NCBI GenBank assembly: GCA_002305335.1
Contig: DBQR01000027.1
Location: forward strand, 7,169-38,957
Source of the DNA: Clostridiales bacterium UBA1389
GTDB taxonomy: Bacteria > Bacillota > Clostridia > Oscillospirales > CAG-382
Length of the DNA stretch: 31,789 nucleotides
Direction of reading: 5' to 3'
The notes below the pieces were generated by a model. The model had not been told where the DNA came from and searched no databases. It saw only the letters and a list, made by a program, of their open reading frames with translations. The position numbers were made by a program, and so were the translations under genes. Every line of letters starts with the position of its first letter. Position 1 is the first letter of the stretch. Below, piece by piece: positions 21,547-30,997 of the stretch.

Positions 21547-22356
21547 TTAACCTTCGCTCGGGGTAAAGGGGGAAAAAGTTGCCTCCCTGGGGTTGGAAAT
21601 ATCGAGCTTTCCCCTCTGGTCGTCATAGATGTGGTCCATTATTCCAATGAAGAACCTTATCTTGGTGTCGCAGTCCTTTATGTCCCCCAAATAGGCCTTT
21701 ATCTGATTGTTGTAGCCGAAGTAAATGTCAAACCGGTTGGCGGCCTTAATATAATCTGTTTTTTTATCCAGATTGTAATGACATAGTGTGGCCCAGAGTT
21801 CGTCGATGGAGTCAAGCAGCCGCTTTTCGGCAAAGGACAGCTTTTCGCCGGCAACGCAGCGTTTTACATAGCCGGTGTCAAGTATTACAAGCTTAACGTC
21901 TTCGGGGAGGGTTTCCACTCGGTCAAGCACCTTGAAGCCTTCCGAAAGGATATAGTAGTCCTTTTCCACCTTAAGGCCGAAGGTGGGGATTTCCTCGGTT
22001 ATTTCTATAATCACCGTTTCGGGGAGCTTTCGTGTAACCGAAACGGCTTTTATATAGGGAAAACGCTGCTTCAGGCTTTCCTCCACATTTTTATTGTCAA
22101 AGCCGTACAGGGAATCCCCCTTTGTCACGGGGAGGGCGGAGATTATTTCCTCCTCGGTATAGATGGTTGAATTTACTACCTGAATTTCGCCCACTTTAAG
22201 CAGGACGGTGAAGACCACGACAAAAAACGACAAGGCGGCTATGGCGACAAGGGTAATGTAAAACACCCTTCTCCGCCTGTTTTTATTTTCCTGCTGGAGC
22301 TTTAAGCTTTCAAACTTAACCGCTCTGATGCCCGCCGTTCTTTTTCTTCCGTCCAT
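21547..22356 (-). CDS. ftsQ: Cell division protein FtsQ/DivIB
   Basis: Bitopic divisome protein of 269 residues that links the early ring to the septal synthase as part of the FtsQLB/DivIB-DivIC-FtsL complex. It has a basic cytoplasmic tail of 30 residues, one membrane helix at about 31-53 and a POTRA domain at about 55-123 (G-E-I-Q-V-V-N-S, then I-K-A-V-S-V-T-R-K-L-P-E-T-V-I-I-E-I-T-E). The extracellular beta domain follows (Y-Y-I-L-S-E-G-F-K-V-L) with a Pro/Ser-rich end. The size is typical of Firmicutes DivIB. AAGGA lies close before the ATG. It follows murG by 15 bases; murB and murC, often found here, are absent. Confidence 0.88.
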   Translation of the reverse strand: MDGRKRTAGIRAVKFESLKLQQENKNRRRRVFYITLVAIAALSFFVVVFTVLLKVGEIQVVNSTIYTEEEIISALPVTKGDSLYGFDNKNVEESLKQRFPYIKAVSVTRKLPETVIIEITEEIPTFGLKVEKDYYILSEGFKVLDRVETLPEDVKLVILDTGYVKRCVAGEKLSFAEKRLLDSIDELWATLCHYNLDKKTDYIKAANRFDIYFGYNNQIKAYLGDIKDCDTKIRFFIGIMDHIYDDQRGKLDISNPREATFSPFTPSEG

Positions 22357-22371
22357 TATCCTTTACCGTAT

Positions 22372-23478
22372 CTATTTTTTTATCAGCTTAAACACTTCGT
22401 CAACTATTTTTTCCACCGCGTCGGGAACCCCGAAGGATTTCATAATTTCCTCCATGCCCTGCCGCTTTTCCGTATCCTTTGCCAGGTCGGTTATGGTTTT
22501 GGCGAGAATTCTCCCGTCAAGGACGGATTCCCGGAATACCTCCGCCGCCCCCGCTTTTTTAAGCACCGCCGCATTTTTGTACTGGTGGTCCTCCGCCACG
22601 TTGGGGGAGGGTATGAAAATTGCGGCTCTTCCGATTAAGCAGAGTTCCGCCATGGTTATCGCTCCCGCCCTTGACACCACGATGTCGGCGGCGGCCTGTC
22701 TTACCGGCATATCGTAAATGTATTCGACGATTTCAAAGCCCTTCCGGGTGTCAAGCCCTTTTTCCTTAGCGACTGCCGAAAACTTTTCCCAGCCGATATG
22801 GCCTACGGCGTGAATCTGCTTAATTTCCGGCTTGTTTTTGTAAACTTCCATGGCGTCAAGACAGAGGGAGTTTATTTTATCCGCCCCCAACGAACCGCCG
22901 CAGGACAGTATATAAATGTCGTTTTTCCTAAGTCCTAACTGCTTTCTTGCCTCTTCCCGGCTTATCGGGTTTTGTCTTACCGGATTTCCCGTCAGCACTA
23001 ATTTATGTAGGCTTTTTTCGTCAAAATATTTTTTTGATTCCTCAAAGCTTATACAGACGGTGTCGGCAAAAGGCGACAGCTTTTTGGTGGTAAGCCCCGC
23101 AAAGGCGTTCTGCTCCTGGATAAGGGTGGGTATGTCCGACCCTGCCGCCGCCTTGACATAGGGCCAGCTGGCATAGCCGCCGGTGCCTATGACAATGTCG
23201 GGTTGAAAGGCTTTGATTATGTTTTTCGCCTTTATTATAGAGGTATAGGCCTTTATAATGGCTTTTATATTCTTTACCGTCAGCTTACGCTTAATCCCCA
23301 TAACCTCAACGGTATTCAGCTTATATCCCGCCTTGGGAACAAGGGTTGATTCCATGCCGTAGGGGGAACCGCCGAATTCTATAACCGCGTCGGCATCTCT
23401 TTTTTCTATTTCCTTTGCAATGGCGATAGCCGGATTTATATGTCCCCCGGTGCCGCCGCCGCAGATCAAGTATCTCAT
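22372..23478 (-). CDS. murG: UDP-GlcNAc:lipid I N-acetylglucosaminyltransferase
   Basis: Transfers GlcNAc from UDP-GlcNAc to lipid I on the inner face of the membrane, giving lipid II. It is a 368-residue GT-B enzyme of normal length. It opens M-R-Y-L-I-C-G-G-G-T-G-G-H-I-N-P-A, the diagnostic first glycine loop. S-C-G-G-S-L-G-A-D-K-I-N (second glycine loop) and S-R-A-G-A-I-T-M-A-E-L (UDP-GlcNAc site) follow in the C-terminal half, with P-N-V-A-E-D-H-Q-Y-K-N-A after them. AAGGG lies before the ATG. It sits 26 bases after ftsW. Confidence 0.96.
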   Translation of the reverse strand: MRYLICGGGTGGHINPAIAIAKEIEKRDADAVIEFGGSPYGMESTLVPKAGYKLNTVEVMGIKRKLTVKNIKAIIKAYTSIIKAKNIIKAFQPDIVIGTGGYASWPYVKAAAGSDIPTLIQEQNAFAGLTTKKLSPFADTVCISFEESKKYFDEKSLHKLVLTGNPVRQNPISREEARKQLGLRKNDIYILSCGGSLGADKINSLCLDAMEVYKNKPEIKQIHAVGHIGWEKFSAVAKEKGLDTRKGFEIVEYIYDMPVRQAAADIVVSRAGAITMAELCLIGRAAIFIPSPNVAEDHQYKNAAVLKKAGAAEVFRESVLDGRILAKTITDLAKDTEKRQGMEEIMKSFGVPDAVEKIVDEVFKLIKK

Positions 23479-23504
23479 TTGTTTACCCTTCCCCTTGATT
23501 GGAT

Positions 23505-24752
23505 TTAATTTTCGGTATCCCCTCTTGTGGTGTAGGAGTAGCGGGAAATGGAAAGCACAAGCCCCATTTCGGCAAGATTTATAAGCAGCGCCGAACCGCC
23601 GGAACTTATAAAGGGGAGGCTTATCCCCGTGGAGGGGATGGTGTTGGTGACAACGGCGATGTTGAGTATCACCTGAAGCGCCAACTTTACCATAAGCCCC
23701 GACACCACCAGCTGGCAGAACCGGTCCTTGCAGTTTTTGGCGATATAAAACCCCCGCATGATAAGGGCGGCGAACAGGCCTATGACTATTACCGCACCGG
23801 CAAAGCCCAGCTCCTCGCAGAGGATTGCGAAGATATAGTCGTTATGGGGTTCGGGTAGATAGCCCTGCTTTTCCATGGACTGGCCTAACCCCACCCCCCA
23901 CAATCCGCCGGAGGATATGGCAAAAAGGGACTGGGAGGGCTGCCAGCCCGCATCTTTGGTCGCCGCATCCTTCATATATGAAAAGGGGTCGCTCCATATA
24001 AGCAGGCGCTTGTAGACGTGGCCTAATTTTTCCTTGACAAAGGTCCATTTGGTTATGGTGTCCACGTTGGTTATTACAAAGGCCGCCGACGCAAAGCCCA
24101 GACCCCCTATCGTACCCAGCCATTTCATGCTGGAACCGCCCAAAAACATCATAAAGAAAATAATCATTACGTTTATAAGCATTGCGGAAAGGTGGCTCTG
24201 GAAGTACAGCAGCACCACGCTGGGTATCGCAATCAGGGCAAAGGGTAAAATTCCGTAGCGGAAGGTTTTTATCCGTTCCTGGTTTTCGCTTATGTATTTG
24301 GCGCAGACAAGCACCGTCATGAATTTAAGAATTTCGGAAGGCTGAAACTGAACAGGCCCCAAAACCAGCCACCGCTGGGCGCCGTTGCCTATAAAGCCGG
24401 TAAGCACCACCGCCACATTAAAGGCGATAGCCACAAGGTAGCCTATCCAGGTCAGCTTAAGCACCAGCCGGTGGCGGATGTATTTCGAAATAATCATCAT
24501 AACCAGCAGACCGATAACCACATACTGAATCTGCTTTTTGGCAAAATAGTAGCTGTCATGGTACCAGGTGCGGGCATAGGCATAGCTTGCCGAAAAAACC
24601 ATAATCGAACCTATGCACACCAGGGCGATGACAAGGAACATAAAGGGTCTGTCAACCTCGCCGATCCAGCGGATAAGCACACCCTTTTCTTTGGTTTCTT
24701 CGGTAAATTCGCCTTTATCCTTAGTGGGGGATACAAGCCGCTTTTTGTCCAT
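23505..24752 (-). CDS. ftsW: SEDS septal peptidoglycan glycosyltransferase FtsW
   Basis: Polytopic SEDS protein, 415 residues, that polymerises lipid II at the septum together with the class B PBP encoded nearby. A charged cytoplasmic tail of about 35 residues is followed by about ten membrane helices. Signatures include R-W-L-V-L-G-P-V-Q-F-Q-P-S-E near 140-153, Q-S-x-x-A-I-x-S-G-G-L-W-G-V-G-L-G, H-N-D-Y-I-F-A-I-L-C-E-E-L-G, and T-G-I-S-L-P-F-I-S-S-G-G-S. I chose the ATG at 24750-24752: AAGGA is six bases upstream of it, whereas the in-frame TTG at 24758 abuts AAGGA. It could equally be named SpoVE, its sporulation paralog; the dcw position favours FtsW. murD, often located between mraY and ftsW, is absent. 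Confidence 0.93.
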   Translation of the reverse strand: MDKKRLVSPTKDKGEFTEETKEKGVLIRWIGEVDRPFMFLVIALVCIGSIMVFSASYAYARTWYHDSYYFAKKQIQYVVIGLLVMMIISKYIRHRLVLKLTWIGYLVAIAFNVAVVLTGFIGNGAQRWLVLGPVQFQPSEILKFMTVLVCAKYISENQERIKTFRYGILPFALIAIPSVVLLYFQSHLSAMLINVMIIFFMMFLGGSSMKWLGTIGGLGFASAAFVITNVDTITKWTFVKEKLGHVYKRLLIWSDPFSYMKDAATKDAGWQPSQSLFAISSGGLWGVGLGQSMEKQGYLPEPHNDYIFAILCEELGFAGAVIVIGLFAALIMRGFYIAKNCKDRFCQLVVSGLMVKLALQVILNIAVVTNTIPSTGISLPFISSGGSALLINLAEMGLVLSISRYSYTTRGDTEN

Positions 24753-24761
24753 TTCCAATCC

Positions 24762-25751
24762 TTATATCGAATATAGTATAAAATATGCCAATGCGGAAAA
24801 GGCCACGGTTACGGAAAGGAAGAGGGCCACAATGGCAACCTCCGACATTCCGCAGAGCTCGAAATGATGGTGTATGGGCGCCATCTTGAACACCCGCTTT
24901 TTCCTGCCGGAAAGCTTATACACCGAAACCTGAATAATATCCGAAAGTCCTTCGACAACGTAAATAATGCCGATAAGCAGCATAAGCAGGGGACTGCCTA
25001 TCCGCATGGCGGAGGCGGCCAGCATTGCTCCCAAAAACAGCGAACCGGTGTCGCCCATAATAATTTTTGCGGGGTAGAAGTTGAAAACCAGAAAAGCCGC
25101 AAGGGAGCCGCCGAGGGCGGCTTCGGTGAGATAAAGGTCCTTCAAGCCGTCCCGCCAGCCGATTATGAAGAACAGTGCGGCTATAACGAATGCCACGCTC
25201 CCCGCAAGACCGTCAAGACCGTCGGTAAGATTGGCGGTGTTTATGATGTAGATAATGACAAGGGCTACGATAATATAGTAGAACACCCCTAAATCAAGGG
25301 TTTTGCCGGTAAAGGGGATATCAATAACGGTGTTTATTAGGTCAAAGGCTTTCAGCGAGGCGAGGTAGCCGCCGGTTACCAAAAACTGAAAAAGCAGCTT
25401 CTGCCTTCCCCTTAGGCCTTTATTCCGTTTCTTGAACAGTTTGACATAGTCGTCGACAAAGCCTATTAGGGCGTTTAAGGTAACGAAACAAAGGTTTATC
25501 GGGAAAAATATACCCGGTCTGCCGAAGGCGCCGGCAATATACAGCACGAAAATTATAAGTAAAGCTGAGGTTATAAAGAACAGCCCGCCCATGGTGGGGG
25601 TGCCTTCCTTGCATTTATGCCAGTTGGGGCCTATTTCAAGGATTTTCTGCCCTAACTTAATCTTTCTGAATACGGGAATAAAAATTTTGTATAAAACAAG
25701 AGCAACCAGAAACGAGGCGACAAAAGCAATAATGGCGTTGGTAAAACTCAT
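24762..25751 (-). CDS. mraY: Phospho-N-acetylmuramoyl-pentapeptide transferase
   Basis: Integral membrane enzyme, 329 residues, joining UDP-MurNAc-pentapeptide to undecaprenyl phosphate to give lipid I. About ten membrane helices are visible. Conserved cytoplasmic motifs are P-T-M-G-G near 52-56, F-V-D-D-Y-V-K with the Asp pair at about 98-99, N-L-T-D-G-L-D-G-L-A near 173-182, G-D-T-G-S-L-F-L-G near 234-242, and the H-H-H-F-E-L-C-G loop near the C-terminus. The ATG overlaps the last four bases of murF and is preceded by AAAGGA. ftsW follows after 9 bases. Confidence 0.96.
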   Translation of the reverse strand: MSFTNAIIAFVASFLVALVLYKIFIPVFRKIKLGQKILEIGPNWHKCKEGTPTMGGLFFITSALLIIFVLYIAGAFGRPGIFFPINLCFVTLNALIGFVDDYVKLFKKRNKGLRGRQKLLFQFLVTGGYLASLKAFDLINTVIDIPFTGKTLDLGVFYYIIVALVIIYIINTANLTDGLDGLAGSVAFVIAALFFIIGWRDGLKDLYLTEAALGGSLAAFLVFNFYPAKIIMGDTGSLFLGAMLAASAMRIGSPLLMLLIGIIYVVEGLSDIIQVSVYKLSGRKKRVFKMAPIHHHFELCGMSEVAIVALFLSVTVAFSALAYFILYSI

Positions 25752-27109
25752 AATGCCGTTTCCTTTATAATGTCATCTATTTGAATTCTTCTTGACCCCT
25801 TGAAAAGCACCGTGTCCCCCGCTTTAAGCAGAGACTTAAGGAGTTTTGCCGCTTTGGGTTTTTCCTCTGTTTCAAAGGCGTATATATTTTCCCTTCCCGG
25901 CAAAGCCTCTTTACAAAGACGGGCAAAGCTCCCAACGAAAATAATTATATCCGCTTTCCGGGATGCCGAGAGGGCGTTTTCAGTGTGGAATTCCCTTTCC
26001 TTTTCCCCCAGTTCAAGCATATCCCCGAGCACCGCAATTTTCCGTCCGGCTTTGGAACCCAAAACCTCAAAGGCAGCCTTCATGGATTCGGGGGAGGCGT
26101 TGTAGCAGTCGGCGATTACGGTTATGCCGTCTTTGACGTAAATCCGCTGCCGGTCGCCGGTGGGGGTAAATTTTTGCAAAGCCTTCGATGCTTCATCCGG
26201 GGAAACCCCAAACAGTATTCCGGCGGCAAAGGCATACAGGGAATTTTTCACGTTATGCCTGCCTTCGGCGGGGATTACGATTTTTTGCCTGTTATTTTCC
26301 CATACCGCATCGTAACTTGTCTTGCCGTCGGCGGCTAAAATGTTTTCGGCACGGAAGCCGCAGTCTTTATTATCGGTGCCGCAGTAGATTGTCCTGCATT
26401 TAAGAGTGCCTTTCAGGGAAAATTCGTATTCCGAATCCCCGTCAAGGATTACCCCGTCGGGGGTGTCCCCCCTCATTCCCGATATAATGTCGAGTTTTTC
26501 TTTTCTCAGGTTTTTCCGGCTGCCCATTGCCTGAAGGTGGGAGGAACCGATATTTGTGATTATGGAAAGGCAGGGCTTTATAAGGTCGGACAGCCTTTTT
26601 ATTTCCCCCTTTTCGGACATCCCCACTTCAAGAACCGCGTGAGTATGGGTGGTGTCTATCGACAAAACCGAAAGGGGCACGCCTATAAGACTGTTTTTGT
26701 TTCCGGAAGTTATGTAGGTGTTATATCTTGCCGAAACCGCAAGCCCGGTCATATCCTTTACGGTGGTTTTCCCCACGCTGCCGGTTACGGCGGTTATTTT
26801 AACGTCCGGAATAAGCTCATTTCTGTAAAAGTCCGCCAGATCGTATACCGCCCGTTTGGTATCCTTCACCAATATGGTGCCGTCGGTGAAATAATATTCG
26901 TTGGAAACAAGGCATATGCAGCCCTTTGAAAGCATTTCCTTTACAAAGGAATGCCCGTCAACCTTATCTCCTTTTATGGCAACAAACAAGCCCTTTTCCC
27001 GGTATTCCCGGCTGTCGGTGAACACGCTTGTAACTTCCCTTTCGGCACTTCCCTTTAAAGTACCCGAAACGGCTTGTGCAATCCGGCCTGAAGTAGTGGG
27101 TATCATCAT
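25748..27109 (-). CDS. murF: UDP-MurNAc-tripeptide--D-Ala-D-Ala ligase
   Basis: Cytoplasmic ATP-dependent ligase, 453 residues, that adds D-Ala-D-Ala to the muropeptide precursor. F-T-D-S-R in the N-terminal domain, the P-loop G-S-V-G-K-T-T-V-K-D, E-V-G-M-S-E-K-G-E-I (UDP substrate loop), N-I-G-S-S-H-L and D-C-Y-N-A-S-P-E-S-M (adenine-binding) are all as expected of MurF. Two adjacent ATG codons begin the frame; the first overlaps the last four bases of the PBP gene and has GAGGAAA upstream. murE, which normally precedes murF, is not in the window, so the preceding ligase must be encoded elsewhere. Confidence 0.95.
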   Translation of the reverse strand: MMIPTTSGRIAQAVSGTLKGSAEREVTSVFTDSREYREKGLFVAIKGDKVDGHSFVKEMLSKGCICLVSNEYYFTDGTILVKDTKRAVYDLADFYRNELIPDVKITAVTGSVGKTTVKDMTGLAVSARYNTYITSGNKNSLIGVPLSVLSIDTTHTHAVLEVGMSEKGEIKRLSDLIKPCLSIITNIGSSHLQAMGSRKNLRKEKLDIISGMRGDTPDGVILDGDSEYEFSLKGTLKCRTIYCGTDNKDCGFRAENILAADGKTSYDAVWENNRQKIVIPAEGRHNVKNSLYAFAAGILFGVSPDEASKALQKFTPTGDRQRIYVKDGITVIADCYNASPESMKAAFEVLGSKAGRKIAVLGDMLELGEKEREFHTENALSASRKADIIIFVGSFARLCKEALPGRENIYAFETEEKPKAAKLLKSLLKAGDTVLFKGSRRIQIDDIIKETAL

Positions 27110-29313
27110 TGGATTTCCTCGTTATATATAAAGGTTACGGTAATAACCGTTCCGGCATTCACCGTTTCGCCGGGGGCAACCGACTGGGAAACCGCAAAGC
27201 AGTTTCGGTAGTTTTTGTTGAATATGCCTTCGACGGACAGGTTCAGCTTGTTTTCCTTCGCCCAGCTGAATACCTGTTCCGGGGTCATGTCGGTAAGGTC
27301 CCGAATCCTGATGCTTTCGGGGGTGTAGTTGGGTTCGGTGTAAAGGATTACGGTGCCCCCTTCGGTGACGGAGGTGCCCACTCTGGGGAACTGGTCGATA
27401 ACGGTGGCGCCGTTACCCTTTATCACGCAGTTTAAGCCAAGCTTTTCAATGGTGTATTTTGCCTGCTCGACTTCCGCGCCTTTGTATTCTCCCACCTTTA
27501 TGACCTTAAGGGTGTTTTCGCTATCGGCGGGAATCTGAAGGTAGGGAAGGATTTCCGAAAGCACCTGGGAAATAACGGGGGCTGCCACCTGACTGCCGTA
27601 ATAAATGCCGGAAGTGGGTTCGTCAACCACAATGAGAATGGCAATCTGGGGGTCCTCCGCCGGAGCAAAGGAAACGCAGCTGGAAATGTAATAGGACACC
27701 CCCGGTTCGGCGTTGGGGCGGGCAAGCTTCTGAGAAGTTCCCGTCTTTGAGGATATATTATAGCCCGAAACCGAGGCGTTTTTGGTCGAATTGACCAGCA
27801 CCTCCAGTACGTCTTTTGCCGTCTTTTCGCTTATCACCTGCCGCTTGCCGGAATAATCGGCGGCTTCGGTAACCGTATTGTCTTCGGAAACATATGCCTT
27901 TATAAGATGGGGGGTAACCACATAGCCCCCGTTGGCTATCGCCGAGGTAGCGGCAATATGCTGGAGCATGGTTATTGCCATGGACTGGCCGAAGGCGTTG
28001 TTGGCAAGGTTAAGCTGGTTGCTTAAATCCTTATAGTAAATGGACTGGCCTTCACCAATAATGTCGGAACCGGTGGGTTCGGTGTAGCCGAAGGCTTCAA
28101 AGTATTTGGAGAAAGTGTTCCCCCCGATGGTAAGCCCCATCTGGACAAGGGCGGGGTTGCAGGAGTTCTGTAATGCCTCCGCCACCGTCTGGTTGCCGTG
28201 CACCTTTCCCGAATGGCAGGAGATTGTTTCTCCCAGCACGTTTATCGAACCCGAACAGTTGTAATGGGAATTAAGGGTAAACACCCCTTCATCCAGACCT
28301 ATGGCGGTGGTTATTACCTTAAAGGTGGAACCCGGTTCGTAGAGTTCGGTGGCGCACTTGTTCTTCCACATTTCATAAAGCAGCTTTACCTTGTAGGCGG
28401 CCTTTTCTTCTTCGGTGCCTACAAAGGCGTTGTATTTTTCAAGATAAGAACCGGTAAGCTCGTTGTAATTGTTAAGGTCAAAGTTGTCGATACATGCCAT
28501 GGCAAGGATTTCCCCGGTGTTGGGGTCCATTATTATCCCCCTTGCCCCGAAGGCGGGCTTGTGTTCCTCCACGCAATCCTTAAGGTATTTTTCAAGTACC
28601 GACTGAATGTTGTAATCTATGGTAAGCACTATGCCTAAACCGTCTTTGGCTTCGATATAGCTTTCATAGGGGAAGGGCAGCTTGTTGCCAAGACCGTCCT
28701 GACCCTGAATTGCCCTGCCGTTGATTCCGGAAAGGGTTTTTTCGTATGTAAGCTCAATGCCGTTTAAGCCGTTGTTGTCCGCCCCCACAAAACCCAAAAA
28801 GGAGGAACCAAGGGTGGACATGGGATATTTCCGCTTTGTGGACTCCTCAAGGCAGACCTGGGAAAACAGATTGTTCTTTTCAATGAATTCCCTAACCTTA
28901 AGTTCGTCCTCCTGCTCCACGTTACGCTTTATAATCTGATATTTGGAATGCTTCTGCTCCATCTTCGAAAAAATGAATTCCCTGTCAACATCAAGGATTC
29001 TCGAAAGCCCGTCGGCAATAAGCCCCGCCTGCTCGTCGTCCTTAATGTCCCGGGGGGAGATAAACACCGTATGGACGGTGGAGGAGGTGGCAAGCACCTC
29101 CATATTCCGGTCGTATATGTTCCCCCGCTTTGCGAAGATGGTTATTTCGGAGGTGTACTGCTTTATGGCGGCGTTCCGGTTGGTGTCGGCTTCCACTATC
29201 TGGAGTATTACCAGCCGGTAAATGAGATAACAAAGACACAGCAAGAGGAACGCCAAAGCTATGCGTCCTCTTGCCATTATTATTTTTCCCGTAACGGTAT
29301 TCCTGTTTTTCAA
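27106..29313 (-). CDS. Class B penicillin-binding protein with two PASTA domains (FtsI/PBP2B or SpoVD type)
   Basis: Septal transpeptidase of 735 residues that cross-links peptidoglycan made by FtsW. One N-terminal membrane helix (about 18-38), then R-G-N-I-Y-D-R-N (63-70) opening the dimerisation domain. The transpeptidase domain has S329-T-F-K332, S384-C-N and K523-T-G, all intact. Two PASTA repeats cover about 602-660 and 665-732. The start is TTG at 29311-29313, supported by AAAAGGAG about 9 bases upstream; the next ATG (residue 13) has no ribosome site and would cut the cytoplasmic tail. Firmicutes encode vegetative (PBP2B) and sporulation (SpoVD) paralogs of this type; as the only copy seen in this dcw cluster the vegetative role is more likely, but both names fit. 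Confidence 0.92.
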   Translation of the reverse strand: MKNRNTVTGKIIMARGRIALAFLLLCLCYLIYRLVILQIVEADTNRNAAIKQYTSEITIFAKRGNIYDRNMEVLATSSTVHTVFISPRDIKDDEQAGLIADGLSRILDVDREFIFSKMEQKHSKYQIIKRNVEQEDELKVREFIEKNNLFSQVCLEESTKRKYPMSTLGSSFLGFVGADNNGLNGIELTYEKTLSGINGRAIQGQDGLGNKLPFPYESYIEAKDGLGIVLTIDYNIQSVLEKYLKDCVEEHKPAFGARGIIMDPNTGEILAMACIDNFDLNNYNELTGSYLEKYNAFVGTEEEKAAYKVKLLYEMWKNKCATELYEPGSTFKVITTAIGLDEGVFTLNSHYNCSGSINVLGETISCHSGKVHGNQTVAEALQNSCNPALVQMGLTIGGNTFSKYFEAFGYTEPTGSDIIGEGQSIYYKDLSNQLNLANNAFGQSMAITMLQHIAATSAIANGGYVVTPHLIKAYVSEDNTVTEAADYSGKRQVISEKTAKDVLEVLVNSTKNASVSGYNISSKTGTSQKLARPNAEPGVSYYISSCVSFAPAEDPQIAILIVVDEPTSGIYYGSQVAAPVISQVLSEILPYLQIPADSENTLKVIKVGEYKGAEVEQAKYTIEKLGLNCVIKGNGATVIDQFPRVGTSVTEGGTVILYTEPNYTPESIRIRDLTDMTPEQVFSWAKENKLNLSVEGIFNKNYRNCFAVSQSVAPGETVNAGTVITVTFIYNEEIQ

Positions 29314-29429
29314 CGGCGGATTTCTCCTTTTTACGCATAAAGGATGCTTGTCAGATTAAAACATATGAAGAAATTAGGTGTCCTGCCTTCCCGTTACATT
29401 TATATTAACCGACAACGGAAATGATGATG

Positions 29430-30020
29430 TCAGTCAAAGAAATCTCTTATAACCTCGCCAATACCCGCAAGAAGCACCCCCGCTCCGCCGGGTCTGTCGT
29501 CATATTTAAAGGCTTCGCCGATATTTTCGGGGAGGGCGGTTATGTTTATGCGAGTAAGCTCGGTTTCCTTAACCATCCCCAGCTCGTTTAAGGCGTATTC
29601 CTTAAAGTAGATAAGGTCGTTTTTCTTGTCAAGCCGCTGTTCCAGCCGGTCGGCGTCCTTCTGGAGTTCGGTAAGCCTGTCCCGGAGTTCCGCCACTTCC
29701 TGGTTATAGTCGTCTATTTCGGCATAGTTCATAAGCAGGAAAATAAACAAAAGGGTGGTTACCGCAATAGTGAATATGGCACCGATGGGAAGGGGCTTTT
29801 TGTTTTTCTTTTTGGACTCGATAACCATGGTGCGCTTAACTATATATTTTTTACCGTTCTGGACGGAATTTTTATTTTCGGCTTTGACTATACCCCGGCT
29901 TGTTTCGGCATTATTCGGGGAGGCCTTCTTCATTTCGACCTTTTGCGGCGAAGTGCGTGAAGGAAGACTGTTTTTCGACGGATTTATTATAGCTTTGTTT
30001 TGGCGTTTAGTGGTGTCCAT
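29430..30020 (-). CDS. ftsL: FtsL-like septum formation protein
   Basis: Small bitopic divisome protein, 196 residues. It has a long basic, Asn/Ser/Lys-rich cytoplasmic tail of about 75 residues, one membrane helix at 78-100 and a coiled-coil at about 103-140 (E-V-A-E-L-R-D-R-L-T-E-L-Q-K-D-A-D-R-L). Y-A-L-N-E-L-G-M-V-K-E-T-E then matches the FtsL/DivIC septum-initiator end motif. It probably pairs with DivIB and DivIC to activate FtsW and the PBP. Sequence conservation in this family is low, so the call rests on topology plus position between rsmH and the PBP gene. The tail is longer than usual. AGAGGA lies before the ATG. The following 116-bp gap to the PBP holds no clear promoter. Confidence 0.85.
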   Translation of the reverse strand: MDTTKRQNKAIINPSKNSLPSRTSPQKVEMKKASPNNAETSRGIVKAENKNSVQNGKKYIVKRTMVIESKKKNKKPLPIGAIFTIAVTTLLFIFLLMNYAEIDDYNQEVAELRDRLTELQKDADRLEQRLDKKNDLIYFKEYALNELGMVKETELTRINITALPENIGEAFKYDDRPGGAGVLLAGIGEVIRDFFD

Positions 30021-30069
30021 ATTCTATCCTCTTTTTTAATGAAGGGTAAATTTTGTATTAACATGACTC

Positions 30070-30996
30070 CTACAGCTTTTCCCCGATACGCAGTTTTGCG
30101 GAACGGGAACGGGGGTTGCCGCTTGCTTCTTCCTGGGAACTTAATATGGGCTTTCTGGTTATGATTTTTAACTTGGGCTTTTTCCCGCACACGCAGATTG
30201 GTAAATCCCTCGGGCAGGCACAGGGGTTTTCGCACAGGTTGAATGTGGTTTTAACTATCCGGTCTTCAAGGGAATGGAAGGATATTACCGCTATCCTCCC
30301 GCTGGGGGACAATAAATCGATTCCTTCTTCAAGAGCGGTTTTCAGGCTGTCAAGCTCGCCGTTTACCTCAATCCTCAGTGCCTGAAAGGTGCGTTTGGCG
30401 ATATGGCCTTCGTTTTTTGAATAGCGGGGGCAGGCTTCCTCGATGATTTTGACCAGTTCGCCGGTGGTTTCAACGGGTTTTGCCGTCCGGTATTCCGAAA
30501 TCCTATAGGCTATTTTCCGGGAAAAGCGTTCCTCGCCGTACTCACGGAGTATTCTTTCCAGTTCCTCCGGCGGGTATGTGTTTACCACTATGGCGGCTGT
30601 CAGGGGCGATGTCCGGTCCATCCGCATATCCAGCAGGGAATTCTGCATATAGGAAAATCCCCTGTCCGCACTGTCGATCTGGTGGGAAGACACCCCTAAA
30701 TCCATAACCACGCCGTCGATACGGGTAAACCCGTTTTCAACAACCGCCTGTCTTATGCTGTTGAAGTTGCCCTTCCATAGCTTAAGGCGGCTGTCGTTTA
30801 TGGTTTTCTCTGCGTTCGATATGGCGTCGTCGTCAAGGTCAATGCCTATGACAACACCCTTTTCCCCCAGCCGGGACAATATGTTTTTGGTATGACCGCC
30901 GCCGCCCAAGGTACAGTCGACATATACCCCGTCGGGCTTAATTGCAAGCCCTTCGGTAACCTCGTTTAATAAAACCGTTTTGTGGATGTATTCCAT
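30070..30996 (-). CDS. rsmH: 16S rRNA (cytosine-1402-N4)-methyltransferase
   Basis: SAM-dependent methyltransferase (also MraW), 308 residues from the chosen start, which methylates N4 of C1402 in 16S rRNA at the P site. M-E-Y-I-H-K-T-V-L-L-N-E-V is the classic N-terminus. V-D-C-T-L-G-G-G-G-H-T (about 26-36) is the SAM-binding loop. G-V-V-M-D-L-G-V-S-S-H-Q-I-D, K-R-T-F-Q-A-L-R-I-E-V-N-x-E-L and S-F-H-S-L-E-D-R-I-V-K-T complete the family pattern. I chose the ATG at 30994-30996, which directly follows the mraZ stop by one base, because the conserved family start lies here; an upstream TTG at 31017 inside mraZ would add seven residues. Confidence 0.95.
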   Translation of the reverse strand: MEYIHKTVLLNEVTEGLAIKPDGVYVDCTLGGGGHTKNILSRLGEKGVVIGIDLDDDAISNAEKTINDSRLKLWKGNFNSIRQAVVENGFTRIDGVVMDLGVSSHQIDSADRGFSYMQNSLLDMRMDRTSPLTAAIVVNTYPPEELERILREYGEERFSRKIAYRISEYRTAKPVETTGELVKIIEEACPRYSKNEGHIAKRTFQALRIEVNGELDSLKTALEEGIDLLSPSGRIAVISFHSLEDRIVKTTFNLCENPCACPRDLPICVCGKKPKLKIITRKPILSSQEEASGNPRSRSAKLRIGEKL

Positions 30997-30997
30997 A